From positions 253,783,939-253,847,938 of the forward strand of contig JBOZIK010000001.1 in the NCBI GenBank assembly GCA_051453625.1: a stretch of 64,000 bases of DNA. Reading direction: 5' to 3'. A program made the position numbers and the translations under genes. Of this stretch, positions 1-12,640 are shown one piece after another (position 1 is the stretch's first letter; each line of letters begins with the position of its first letter). A model generated the notes under the pieces. It had not been told where the DNA came from. It worked only from the letters and a program-made list of their open reading frames with translations, and searched no databases. Source of the stretch: Welwitschia mirabilis. Taxonomy: Eukaryota > Gnetophyta > Gnetopsida > Welwitschiales.

Positions 1-1244
1 AAGTTAAAGCACTTGTAGATCTTGAAGTAAGTATTAATGTGATGGCCTATAGAAAAACTAAAAGTAATTCCTCACTAAGGAAAAATTTACCTAGCAGATG
101 GATCAGTAGTTATGCCATAAGGAGTTTTAAAGGGTATAACCATAGAACTCAATGGTTTTATTTATTTAATAGACTTACTGGTCATAAAAACTCAAGGAGA
201 TATCCATGTAATAATTATTGGAAGACCATGAATAGCTATTGCAAATGCTACTATTTGCTTTAGAGGGGGGGTTAATGGAATTAGTCTTAGAGATCTTAAA
301 AAAGAAATTAAACTTTCTAATGCAATGGTTATTGAATAAATGGTACAAAACACTAAGACAAAACCAATATAATTTTAACTCAGGAATTTAATCTAATATT
401 AAACAAACAAAATAAGGAGAAGTATGAAGAAGAAGATTTAGCAATCAATGAAATAGAAAAACCTCCTATTAAGGAAGGGTGACAGTATATTAAGATATCT
501 TTTAATAAACCTTTAATAATAAATAGTTGTTTAACTCATTCTCAAAAGAGAAGACTTAAAAGAATTTTAATTAAAAGAAAAGAATCTTTTGCTTAGGATC
601 ATACCAATATTAAAGGTATAGATCCAAAAATTTGTTAACATAGAATCTACTTAGATAATTCTGTTAAAAGAAGTTAGTAACCAGAGAGAAGGTGTAACCC
701 ACATATGTACGAGGTAATTAAATAGAAAATTTTTAAACTCTTAGAGGTATGATTTATCTACCCCATATCTGATTCAGAATGAGTTAGCCCTATAACTCTA
801 GTACTTAAAAATGAAAATAAATGGAGAAAGTGTGTATATATTTTAGAATGCTAAAGATCATGACTTATAAAGGTCATTTTCCTCTTCCATTTATTGATCA
901 AGTTTTAGAAAGAGTATCTAGAGATTAGTACCATAGATTTCTAAATGAGAATAGCAATTACAATTAAATACCCATAGCTTTAGAGGACCAAGCCCACTTA
1001 AACTTGTGGTACTTATGCTTAGAAAGTACTTCCATTTGGACTATGTAATGCTTCTAATACTTTTTAAACAAATTAGTAAATATTATTTTTCAAGACATAA
1101 TAGGAAGATTAGGAAAAGTGTGTATGGATGATTTCTCAACATTTAAAAAAGATTTTGAAGAGTTACTTAAGATTGAAAAAAGTTTTGGAAATATGTAAAG
1201 AAAAACGCCTTAGACTTAGCTATTTGAAAAGTCATCTTATGATG
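1..1244 (+). mobile_element. Ty3/gypsy retrotransposon fragment: protease and reverse transcriptase remnants
   Basis: Decayed polyprotein in shifting frames. The retropepsin begins at the window edge with A-L-V-D-L (catalytic Asp codon at 18-20, though the following Gly is Glu). It continues in another frame with L-A-D-G-S (91-105) and I-I-G-R-P (214-228), followed by a stop at 229 where the family usually has a different residue, then I-A-N-A. RT pieces follow: Y-K-G-H-F-P-L-P-F-I near 866-900, and C-M-D-D (1121-1132) in place of the YxDD active site. The order PR-RT fits Ty3/gypsy. Gag lies off the window and RNase H/integrase are missing because repeat R1 follows. There are many stops and frameshifts, so it is not functional. 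The class is fairly sure; the lineage is not. Confidence 0.7.
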
Positions 1245-2385
1245 ACAGAAGGCACTAGGCTAGAAGTTAGGTAATTAATTTTGACAAAGTACTTATGGTG
1301 TTTGTCCTTTAGGAAAATAAAATTGAGAAACAATGTAGAAATACAATGCAAGATGAATGCCAATCCAATTTTTATAGATGGAATGCAAATGAATTAACTC
1401 TAAGTAATAAATCTATTTGACCACCAATCTTTCTATTATTAAGATCAGTTCTTATAAATTAGATCAATTAAGAAAAACTATTACTTAGCCCTAACCAACA
1501 TAAGGTATAAGGTACATCAAACAGAATATAGATAAATGTAACTATTAAGTTATAGAAATGCAATATGAGATGAAATACAAGTACTAAACTAACAATGTCA
1601 ACCTTAATAAAGGTTGCTCTTATGACCTAGATCAACTATGAAACTATCATGGAATCATAACCAATGTAAAACGTAAGTGAGATTCACATAATAGAAGTAA
1701 AGAAAAATTTTACTAATCTTGCACCAACATTCACTTACAAAGCAGCAGCACCTCAATGGAGGATATACATCCCAACACCAAGGAAGATTTCTTTCTATAG
1801 CATAATATGGACCTCTTGCCCTTCATTCTCCCATCACAAGACTTTTTGGTATAAAATATGGTTTTGGGAGTGAGGGCAAGGGAGCATTTATAGTTTTACA
1901 TTAAATATTCTGGAAACAAAACCCTTATAGTTAGAGATGAAATCCTAGCAGCCCATATGAGGTTAATGACCCCATTACAAAGATAATTGATTTTGTTCAT
2001 ATAAAATAGTTCTCGTCCTAACTATTATCCAGATGATTACAGGAGACGATGCCTTGTAACAAAATATGACTCATTATTTTCTAGACTCATAGCCTCAGTC
2101 CATGTTAACATCACTATTAGCCTAACTATCATGGGAATAACATAAGGGACAACAAACTTTCTGAGCTCTCTAGCTAAGAGAAATTAGCCTCTTGGATCAT
2201 TGGTCTTCTTCTTAAAATGTTAAGTATCAGAATCTACCTTAAATGCCTCCAAATAAGTTAAGAATTACATGTTTCTATGATCATTCCATCAACTCTTTAT
2301 AATTATCAGAATTCCATCTGAACCTATCTATATTCCCTGTAAAAGCACTCAAAATACCTCATCAAATACATATAATTTAACATCA
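1245..2385 (-). repeat. Repeat R1 copy 1 (probable LTR of the Athila-like family, reverse orientation)
   Basis: Homologous by eye to 46020-47331 and 52880-54185 in the same orientation, and to 36650-37930 in the opposite one. Shared landmarks are GGCTAGAAGTTAG near the left end, AGTCAACCTTAA-type sequence near 1600, CACCTCAATGGAGGATA near 1750, and a minus-strand TATA-like element near 1890. Two dyad-rich modules lie at about 2008-2050 and 2110-2160. It lacks the leftmost 200 or so bases present in copies 2 and 3. The LTR interpretation rests on copies 3 and 4 lying just beyond the 3' regions of Athila-like elements. Confidence 0.6.
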
Positions 2386-3700
2386 TAATGATGTTCACTA
2401 CATCTAATGATTCTCTCATGTTTTTCCCCTAATTTTTGAGAATGATACCCTTATTTTCTTATATCAAATACATTCCTTTTAGCTTAGTGTCTTGTATCTT
2501 CATTTGGAATAAGCCATGTACTAAATGTTTCTTAAGAATTTACTTCATGTATTTAATAAAATGATGCCCTAATTTTCTATGTCATAACTCAAATTCATCT
2601 TTTTATGTAATAAGACCCTTTACATTTTCCTTCATCATGGACTTATAAAGGTTGTCTCTAGCTCTAGATATCTTAATGTCATTGCTATGTTTTAGGATAT
2701 GATAATATCTATCCTTCAACATCCAAATACATTCCTTCTTCTTTTACAAGCCTAAACTTGTTAATTTGTACTTTAATGTTGGGTGTACAATACTTCGCTT
2801 ATGATAAAAATGTGTCATTAGAGACATAAAGCCTAATATCTCCAATTCCTTTAATGTTAAAGCTATCCTTTCCACGAAATTCAACTTTTCCAATGATGGG
2901 TGTCTAAAGTATAAATATGTTTCTTGGGTCTATCATGTATCTAGAACACCTACTATTCAATACCCATTTCACATCACTGGATATGAGGCATACTTTATGA
3001 GATCGATCACAACTTCTTCATAAATAGTTTTCAATTTAATTTAGGCATAAAAATAATAGCTTAAATCATTAAGAGTTTTTTTAATTACCACAAAATTAGG
3101 ATTAAGTAATTTCTTAGAATTATTTGGTCTTTCTCTTAAATAACTTGAGCATTTTTAAGTTGCTACTTTAACTCATGAAAGACCCCTAATTTGCAACATC
3201 TAACTATGGTTGTAAGCTTCTTTAATAAAAACACACTTTATTTTTATTGTTATTTCCATGTCCTCTTTAAGCTTGATTATAACTCCCATCATGATTTTGG
3301 TTTTGGGGATTTCCAAGTCATCCACTCCCTCCATTTTTATTAATATTTCTAGCACCATAATCTCCACTTATACATTATCTATAACCTCTTCCTCTACATC
3401 TTTCAACCACAAATTCACTCTGACTTATTAATTTTAGACTTTGTTCACTTTAGAAGAGATGGTATTATTGGCTATCTCATGGGACTTTAATGTAAATTCA
3501 TCTCGGGCAATCCTCCTTATCAATTCCTCTAATAATATAGGAATTTTAATTAAGGGTATTACTTAATGCAATCGATGTATTCATTAATTGCAAGGTTTTA
3601 TTCCTACTTCTTTGACTTTTAGAATTATACATATTATTAGAATTACATTTCCTGACTATTAAATTATTTATTATTAGCCTAGAGTTCCTACATATATTTC
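2386..3700 (-). mobile_element. Ty1/copia remnant, antisense (gag zinc-knuckle region to GAG-pre-integrase)
   Basis: On the minus strand, broken frames give a copia-like order. First comes a gag C-terminal stretch (I-A-N-N-T-I-S-S-K, about 3440-3480), then an Arg/Gly-rich region (R-G-R-G-Y, about 3375-3400) and an Asn/Gly-rich stretch with a worn zinc knuckle (C-F-Y, about 3230). Next is a retropepsin-side motif resembling C-S-R-H-M-T (C-S-R-Y-M-I, about 2930-2950) with G-K-V-E-F and G-I-G-D-I (about 2830-2900). Last is a GAG-pre-integrase motif H-R-K-L-G-H with L-V-H-G-L (about 2505-2600). Stops interrupt every piece. RT and RNase H are not seen. Motif order supports Ty1/copia; the family within copia is not resolved. 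Confidence 0.6.
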
Positions 3701-5014
3701 CAAATACCTACTGTTAGATTTTTTAGAGTAATGTAATATAAATCTCTCTATTTTATATAGCTAAATCTCTATGCATAAATTTTAATTTATGTTACTATAA
3801 TAATTTATTTTCCATTATATTTGGCTCTAATACTATGCTGAGAAAGGATGAAAGATTACTTTAGTAATTAAATAAGGGAAATAAATAAAATTTTCATAAA
3901 TAAAATTAATTTATATTAATTTTAAATAATTAATAAACTAAACTTGATAAGAAACAATAATTTTATTAAAGTAATAGGTCTAATTTATAGCTAGAATAAT
4001 TTGCATAGCCATAAGAATAATGAATAATAATTAGATTTTTTTTTAATTTTCTAATCAAAATCAACCACTAAAAAAAAGGAAATGATTCACCTAAGCTTGG
4101 GAGAGTTACACATACTCTTCTTAAGGTTACTAATCCCTTTAAATCACTCTAATGATTATAAATCAAATGTATTTATTATTATCTTTAATCCTTTATGTAA
4201 GGATCAGATCTTCCTTTAACTTCTTCTTTTTAATTTCTCTTATTTAAATTCTTTATATATTTTCTTTATATTTCCTAAGAATTTTCCTTATACTTCTAAT
4301 TTCATGGAATTTGTATCTCTTCCCAAGGCTGGTATCTTTACAAAGCATCATGCCTCTTCTATGACCATAAATTTTAGCTTTAAAAAAAACCTAAGTTTTT
4401 TATTTTCATTATTTTCTTGTTAATGTTTGAACACATAGCCTCTTATCTTTTACTATTATAACTTAACAATTTAGGATATTATTTTTTATTTTAATTCTTA
4501 ATGTAAAATTATTAAAAATATTACTTAAAAGTTTAAACATTAATAGCATGTGTTTTTGTGAATAGCATGTGTTTTTATGCCCGTTGTTCTTCTCTATGGT
4601 TACATTAGTGGGGATGACCTTTGAAATGGTATACAAAGCATGATTAATGAAGATTAAGATAGGTGCTAATACTATTCGTTATTCTAATCTTATATTTAAA
4701 AAAAGAAAAAGAAAAAACTCTTTCTCAAGGCACAACTTCTATAGCTTTAAAATGGATATCATTAGTTATTTGCATTACATGTTTATTTTTTGCATTATTA
4801 TTTTTAATTTAATGATAATCTATTACTAGTATTATATTCATCCCTCAACCCTAAAATGAACCTTTTTGAAGCATGATGTGGCTAATATTAATCCCTATGT
4901 AACGAAGTTAGGAATTTCCATGGGAAGGCTAAGGCCACAATAGTGTAAAACAGTGATAATATAATTAGGGTGTAATATTATTTATCATTTAAGTATGAGA
5001 TTATGGATGTTTCC

Positions 5015-5038
5015 TCATAATAATTATAATTATTATGA
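5015..5038. repeat. 24-bp perfect palindrome
   Basis: Arms TCATAATAATTA and TAATTATTATGA are exact reverse complements with no spacer. Entirely AT-rich apart from the ends. It could form a cruciform, but chance palindromes are commoner in such DNA. Confidence 0.8.
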
Positions 5039-5307
5039 TATGAAGATTAACAAAAATAAAAAGTCATAAGTTTTACTAGTAATCCTAATATGAATTTGGT
5101 TCTTATAATTACTATTTCATGTTTGTTAATGTAAGTTAATGTAAAATAACTATGAAAGATTTTTTTCTATTTTAAATTAATAAAATAAATTACTGAAATG
5201 CTAATTGGATAAGAATTTTTATTAAGTAATCTAGTTAGTATGTGTATGTAGCACCATGTGATCTATCATTTAATTACTAAGTATTCACCAGTGTTTTAAT
5301 CTTAGTG

Positions 5308-5339
5308 ATTTATAAGAATTAAATTTAATTCTTATAAAT
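5308..5339. repeat. 32-bp perfect palindrome
   Basis: Arms ATTTATAAGAATTAAA and TTTAATTCTTATAAAT are exact reverse complements with no spacer. No coding sequence is nearby. Possibly the collapsed termini of a small inverted-repeat element. Confidence 0.85.
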
Positions 5340-8300
5340 GAATGATTTTTGTTTTAATCATTTAAAAAAAAACTTTAAATATACATATTTTTTAAGCATT
5401 AATTAAGTTGTGCATCACATGATCTTATGATAATAATAAGTTATGTAATGTTTAAGTATTCCTAAATTTCATCTTTTATGTACATTATAGATAATCTTAG
5501 GATGTTTTGCCTAGGATTCTTGTATGATTAAATATTATAATTTTATATATCACATTATTTTATAATATGATGAAATTTTTCTCATGCAATGTACACCTTT
5601 TTGAGTTTATCTTAGGTTACAAACCTCATTCTAGATTTACTATGAAGATATTTATTAAATATTTGTTCCTTATACATTTTACATTATCTGTGTTTTTTGA
5701 TATTCATGTTCTTATCCATATTTTCATCGTACATCTTACACTCCTTTTGACAAACTTTGTTATTAAATCTGTAACTTAATAAGTATCATTTCATTTACAA
5801 GTCATTTTCCTCTAAATTATTTAAGTTTACATAGTTAATTAGGTATTGCAATGTTTATGTACGAGTATGCTTATTTACATTATTAATGTTTATATATATA
5901 TGTTTTATATGTAAATACATATAGCTAAAACATACACATATAATGAATTATTTTCTAATAAAAGGATTATTTTATTGTGGATTAAGGAACTTAATCAATT
6001 TTATAGCACATTTTGTAATGGTTACTTAAGAAACTTTACTATCTCGATAAGAATTTATTTAAGCATACATAACAACAACAAAATAGTTTGAAAGTGAATA
6101 AAAAATCTTTAAACTACAATTCTTTTAATATTTTATCATAAAAACCCTTAGTTAGAAATTTTTTTAAATTTTTTTCAAGAATTACTTTTATATTGTAATC
6201 CTTTGAATATTTTAGCATACTAGTTCTATGGAATAGAATTAATAAAAGCATCATCTTGCTTCTTCATAAAAATGGTGATATTCAAGTTAGCATAAATTAC
6301 AAGCCCACAACACTCTTAAACTAATAAAATTCTAGCTAGATATCTTATCTAAATACTTCAAAGATTATTAATCAAGTTACTAGAAATGAAGAAAGTGAGT
6401 TTGTTAAAGGAACGTATATTCTTAATAATGTAATTATAAATTAGGAATATCTTCAATAAGCTCATGATATTAACTAAGATATAAGCTTGCCTATACTAAA
6501 GCTTGTAATAAAATTGAACGAAATTTCATTATTACTTATCTTGAAGAACTTAGCTTTAGTAAGTACTTTATTCATCTAATTCATATAGTATTTGTTTACC
6601 TTAATGCTTAGGTTGCCAAAGATCTTAGTTTGAATTTCTTTTTTTCTCTTTAAAGATCAATTTATTAGGGTTTTCCTTTAGCTCCATATCTATTTATTAT
6701 TGAAGCATATTTTCTTTGACATGGCCTTCAGATCTATTCGATGATGATTTTAGCTTTGAATTTCTTAATTGACAAATATCTTTTATTTATGATAAAAATA
6801 ATGTCAAATATTATGTTTTTTAAAGAAACTAAAAGATTTTAGACAAAATGAAATTTTTAAGCTATTAGGAATTTCCTTTTCTTTTGAAGCCAAGAGGAAG
6901 AAGTTCTAGAGCTATACTATTATTAAAGTAAAAAACAAATCAAATAAATGGGAAAATAAGAAGATCATATTCAATGGAAAAGTTTCGGTGATAAAGAATC
7001 TACTCATTTAGTATTCTTCTTGCTAGGGTTTTAGTAAGTATTCCCATGAAAAATGGACCAGATTGTATGACATTCTCTATAGTTTACTGATTAAAGTAAA
7101 AAAGGTTTTTCATGATTCATTTGAAACATTTACATATTAAGTATAAAAGATAAACATCTTGGCCTTACTAATTATCACAAATAGGCAATTTCTTTATTCT
7201 CTAAATGAATAGCAAAATTTTTAAACAATAGTAATTCTTACAGGATTTTCTTTACAAACATAATTAAGCAAAGAAAACCTAAAGATTTAAGTAGCTATAA
7301 TGATAGTTGTCTCCTTCATTGTGTTTTTTTTCCTAAGGCTATTTTTATTTTAAGATTTTTACTTTTAAAAAAAATTAAAAGGCTTTATTTTTATTAGTAA
7401 TTATTGGAAATAATAGTAAATAAAGGATTTAGAATTAATACTTCATTAATCAAATCGTTTATGGCTTTCATTTAATAAAGGTACATAAGCTATTCATTTA
7501 CCTAGATTTTATTTGATTTGGAATAAATTGGGAATTACTTTGATTTCTTAACTTTGCTTACCTAAAATATGGTCAAAGTGGATATAAGAATATAAGTTAT
7601 AGTCTTAATAAAGCTTTCAAAAAAATTATAACAATCTTTCTATAAGATAATAGAAAAATTAGATAGATTATTTTAAGGTGGATAATAATTTTTAAGGAGC
7701 ATAATTAAAAAATTTTGACATACGAAAGACATTTTTTTTTCTTATAATGTAAAGATTGCCTATGATATTATTAATATAAATGAAAATATTCATGAGAGAC
7801 TAAAAAAAATGAAATTTTCAAGAACTTGTAGTTTATTAAAAGAAATAATCAAAAATATTTAAAATCATCCGACTTTTTCAAAGTGTTTTTTTTTTTTTTT
7901 TTTGGTGATGTTTAATTTATCATGCCTTGCCTGTTGGTATTTGTTTACAACATTAAGGATTTTCTTCTCTACAATATCTGTTTTATGATGTTGAGGGTTT
8001 TTTGAGCATGTTTTCTTTTATTATAAAGTTATTCAAAATGCATGAAGTTAGGCTTCTATCTTTTATGGTAATTTCCAATCAACCATTATGTATATTATTT
8101 GTGGAGATACTCTTAAATTTCTATTTTTTCCCATCTAAATTTTTCTTTAATATTTAGTCTTACATAATTTAGAATCTTTATTGTAGAGTTATATTTTAGC
8201 ATCTTGAGCATGAATTTCATATTCATGTTATGAATAAGTATAAGATCTTATAGAATGCATCTTTTCAACTCTAAGCTTAATCTAAAAAATTATTATTTAT

Positions 8301-8746
8301 TAATAGTAATTAATACAATTCTTGTAAGAGTAAGATAAACCTTTTTTATAGTGGTTTTTTTCTCTTTTATCTTTATACTTTGTTACTCTTATATTATTTT
8401 CTATTGTGTTAATGGATCTATTCATCAATCCACTTATTTGTGATGATATCTCTTTCTTTTAATAAAATATGTTTTTGGAGTTTAAAACCCTTCTAAAATA
8501 TAAACAAATTTAGAAAATATATTAAAATTTTAAAATTTAAATATTTGATTTAAAATTTTTCAGATAATTTAATAGATAACAACAAATTCAAAATTTAGTT
8601 TACATATATGACCACATTAGAAATAATAACTAACATGGCATAATGAAACAACTATGAAGCACGGATCAAGGATAAAATTATGCTTATAGATGTTTTATTA
8701 ACTATTTGTAAAAATGTGGAAATTACAAATCCGATTATAAAAATTT

Positions 8747-8846
8747 NNNNNNNNNNNNNNNNNNNNNNNNNNNNNNNNNNNNNNNNNNNNNNNNNNNNNN
8801 NNNNNNNNNNNNNNNNNNNNNNNNNNNNNNNNNNNNNNNNNNNNNN
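8747..8846. other. Assembly gap (100 N)
   Basis: A run of exactly 100 N in AT-rich intergenic DNA; the size is probably nominal. Open frames crossing it are artefacts. Confidence 0.95.
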
Positions 8847-10430
8847 CTTCACTAAGAATAAAAAGGAATTTTTATTAAAATTAATATCAAAATGTTTTAC
8901 ATAGTTTAGAAACCCTATTAATTGAAGCTTACAAAATGTGGGTTATAACATAAATACTCAATTATAAAATAAAGGTATCTTAAGAGTATAATTAAATATT
9001 ATAATAATGATGAAGATATCATCTAATCATAATAGAGAATAAGAAAATTTTAGATTGAGAATTAATTAGCAGGTTATAATAAACCATGGTTAAAACTACA
9101 TCCAAATAACTATAGTGGTGATAACAATTACATTTTAATTGTTAAAACCAATTAAAATAAAAATTATTCATGAAATATAAAATACATCAATAAAAAAGGA
9201 AATAATAGATAAAACCATGGAAATAAACATTAATAATAAGAAAGAGCATTGAGCATACAAACCATCATCAAAGATCAATTTCTTGTAAAAGATGAAGATC
9301 ACTAATGCTATAACAATGGCTCAATGGTGTAAGATTACAACATCCAATGCGTTATACATTAATGGACAAGCTCACTAGCATAAGACCTTAAGGGGAAACC
9401 ATGAAGACTCTAAGGTGTATAATCACTATAATTAATACACAATATCAATTATTGATATATTTTCATTCCACAAGGAGATAAAGCATAGGTCTAGGATTTA
9501 GTCATATTACCATTTTAGATAAGGGTTTTAAAATTCTAAGCATAATATAATGTGGCATAATACATGATAATAGGATCATAATCAAATATTTTGTTAAATT
9601 TTCTTAATAACTACCCAAGTATGTATCATCAAAAGCTCAATCAACAAGTTCACATCATCACCATAGTAGAGAATTATCTCACCATGGTGCAATCATAAAG
9701 TGTCCAAAGCTATTTACATATGCTCCATATGTCCCACTTTCAAGTAGAGGCATATAGGTATGAAAATAACATATAAAACAACATAACATATAAATTTTCG
9801 TACTCTCTATTATACAATGAATTGATATGTAAATCATCATGAGTAACATTATCATGATGATAATTAAGCATAATTAATAGTAAAAATAAGTAAAACCTAT
9901 GTCAATAAGTTCCTAAGTTTGAAGCCAATGATTTATCTTAGACTCTTATAAGGTGATAAATAATTAATTAGGATGATAATATTTCCAATAAACTCCCTTG
10001 GAACTTCTTTGAAAATATCTTATATAAGCACTTTAATAATATGCTAATGAGAAGGAAGGCCTCTACTGATAACAATCATCTTTAAGATTAGAAAAAAGTG
10101 TGTTTCTATTATTGTGATGCCTTGCATAGTTTACTTCGTGAAGAAAAGAAATTTGAAATTTTGCAAATTGCTCTTGTTACAAGGCCAAATTGATTGTAAT
10201 TAACATCATTATTGAAGTATGTTTCAAGCTCATTTGGAAGGGTTTTAATGACATTACCATAAAAGATAATTCATTGTCATGGATAATCAAAAAGGAATAG
10301 TTTCTAGCATTTGTGAACCCTTGTAGATGTTTTTGTGAGTATGGTCCATCATGACCACATTGGTAGATCTTCAACAAATGAGTGATGAGATAATATAAGG
10401 TTCAATAGCACAACAAGCTATTAAGCAAAC
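8847..10430. other. AT-rich intergenic DNA, nothing recognised
   Basis: No open frame with a recognisable motif on either strand. The 66-codon minus-strand frame at 10177-10377 has no similarity I can name. Probably decayed repeat DNA. Confidence 0.5.
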
Positions 10431-10779
10431 ACCATTATAGTGATTCATACAGTTAACATGATCATCACATATGACTTAAAGATGTTCTTGATGAATTAAA
10501 GCTACAAACTCACTTTGATGATCAAATGACGACTATTCGAGGGTCAACTAGTGAATTGTGGACCTTCATCCACCTCCTAGTCATTCAGACAAAGGTAGAA
10601 GATGATCACATTCTGAAAAGATTCAAAGAGGCTGACATGACAGGGCGTTAGGATCATTAGATATGGATAGTTAGAGAACTCATTATCCTATATCGTCAAG
10701 ACAAAGCCTAAGTGGACGATGGTTTGTAATCAATGAATAATCATTTCATATGATTCTAAATTTATATTATGACCACCCA

Positions 10780-11150
10780 TTGTTGTTCACAATAATGTAA
10801 TTACTGTAACCACCTAGCTAATGCCCATTTAAACCTATAAAAACCTTTTAGGTATCTCATTTCTTCATCTTTGTTAGATCATATTTGCTTGTGATTTTGA
10901 AGCATTTTGAGCAAGGGATCCATCCACCTGTGAAAGAAGTTCTCGTTGGTATTTGGTTATGTTTTCTCCATTGAGGGACTATTGTTTGTAATTAGATGCT
11001 TTTCAGTGCAATTGATAATAAAATCAAGTGCTTTTTCACAAATTCTCTTTCTATTTTCCTTATGTTTTATGTAAATGATAATTTAATACTAATATAGATT
11101 GAATTTGATTTTGATATAGAGCATAAGGGCTAACTTTGGTAACAGAAAGT
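10780..11150 (+). repeat. Possible worn LTR end with primer-binding-like site
   Basis: A promoter-like CTATAAAAACC (TATA core 10836-10843) is followed about 300 bases on by TGGTAACAGA (11137-11146). This resembles the initiator-methionine tRNA primer-binding site (TGGTATCAGAGC) that usually lies just inside the left LTR of plant retrotransposons. I see no matching second LTR and no intact terminal dinucleotides, so this is suggestive only. Confidence 0.3.
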
Positions 11151-11469
11151 TAGTAAATTGGTTAATTGATTGCATTTGGATCATTACATTTCCATTCCAT
11201 TGCATGCTCATTTCCATTGCACTCCATTCATATCATCTCATCATTTGCACTGCTCATATTATTCTTAAGTTATTAAAAATACCAAAAATTAATGTGCCCT
11301 TTCTTTTTGAATCAACTAATCTGTCAATATTCCTTTGTTTGTTTTACCAATTTAAGACATTTAGGTTGCACCCTATATTAGCATGTGTCATATGCTAAGA
11401 TTGTAGGTTTAATTGATATGGAAAGACATTTTATGTGACAGTTAGACATCCAGACTAAGCATGAGCTGC

Positions 11470-11522
11470 ATGGTATGGTATGGTATGGTATGGTATGGTA
11501 TGGTTGGTTGATTGGTTGGTTG
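11470..11522. repeat. Pentanucleotide microsatellite (ATGGT)7 with TTGG-rich tail
   Basis: Seven consecutive ATGGT units (11470-11504) run into a degenerate TTGG/TTGA run. The repetitive minus-strand peptide that it generates is not a gene. Confidence 0.9.
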
Positions 11523-12300
11523 GGGTGCCTCTCATATTATTGATATAGAGGCACTGCCCGAAATGACCCCATACCATATATGTCATACTATACAGTGTGT
11601 CGTCAGGTGACCCAAGCATTAATGACGATGTTCTAGAGAAGAACAAGCCTTCTCCAAATCCCTAGAAAACTATGTCGCCATTAAGGAATCTCCCTTGATC
11701 TAATTTGACCAAAGACAAGTAGCTTCTCACTTGAATAATTTTCTTATAAATTAGCTTAAGTTCTCTAACAATATTGATCTTGAGGGGCTTATGGAGTCAG
11801 ATTCTGAATCACAATGTTCTCATTCAATAATTATCAATTAATGTGGATGAATTATCCAATTAATAACATACGAAGGATGAACTACATCATGGAAGGGAAA
11901 CAAAATTTTACCTTTATGAAAATTTATTTGTTAAATAATCCTCAAAAATTCCTTCTACATGATTTATTTGTTTCATACTAATCTTTTTATTTAGTAGCTT
12001 TTTCTATGCTAAGAATAGTTGTGATTTTCTATTATGCATGACACGAACCCCAACCTTACTTTTGGTGCTATTTTCATCATCATAACTATCCACTTGACCA
12101 CATTATTTTAATAGAAGCCTAGCTTCTTTTCCAACCCAAAAGAATTTAATTAAAAAATAGTATTTAAGAATAAGATTTAGTATTTGGTCAACGTGGGAAA
12201 GATGGCCTTCCAACTACTTCAGATGATCCCTAACAAGTTGCACAATAGCTTAACCTTATAATTACAATGCTTAAGCATAATTCAATCCCAAAGACAGAAA
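11523..12300. other. Intergenic DNA, nothing recognised
   Basis: Moderately AT-rich. No coding motif on either strand. It marks the transition from repeat DNA into the GC-richer region upstream of the MYB gene. Confidence 0.5.
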
Positions 12301-12456
12301 AAAAAAAGCAATGGTGAGCTTATCCACCATTCCAATAACGGAAATCTAACTCAAAGTTCTACCCTCCAAACCACACCTCTTTTCCCTTTTTTATCAAAAT
12401 GAAAAAAAACAAAGCGGAAACCAATCCAGATCTTTATCCCATCGTTGCGCAAATGT

Positions 12457-12462
12457 CACGTG
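12457..12462. promoter_or_regulatory. G-box (CACGTG)
   Basis: Palindromic CACGTG in the context TCACGTGG, the classic binding core for bZIP and bHLH factors. It is about 1.9 kb upstream of the predicted MYB promoter. Whether it is used is unknown. Confidence 0.4.
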
Positions 12463-12634
12463 GAACATGCAAACAACTATCCAATTATATCCATCCAATT
12501 CCAATCACATGTCTACTGCGATTAAGACAAAACACAGTTAGCCGAAGATTAGGCGCCACTAATCACTAATCATTAAAATAAAGTATTATTTAATATCCTC
12601 TCTTATCATGCTTTCACTTCTAATCTGACAACGT

Positions 12635-12640
12635 CACGTG
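12635..12640. promoter_or_regulatory. G-box with adjoining ACGT core
   Basis: CACGTG within ACGTCACGTGGG, so two ACGT cores lie side by side. Paired ACGT cores are typical of ABA- and light-responsive bZIP targets. Function is inferred from the motif only. Confidence 0.4.

Larger units (their letters stand above)
3701..8746. other. AT-rich intergenic DNA without recognisable genes
   Basis: About 5 kb of very AT-rich sequence. Short open frames, for example at 4647-4829 and 5567-5779, have compositions expected of random AT-rich DNA (Phe, Ile, Leu, Lys, Asn) and no motif. It contains two perfect palindromes (listed separately), homopolymer T tracts (for example 7887-7903) and TA-rich runs near 5890. 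It is probably very old repeat DNA. Confidence 0.6.
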
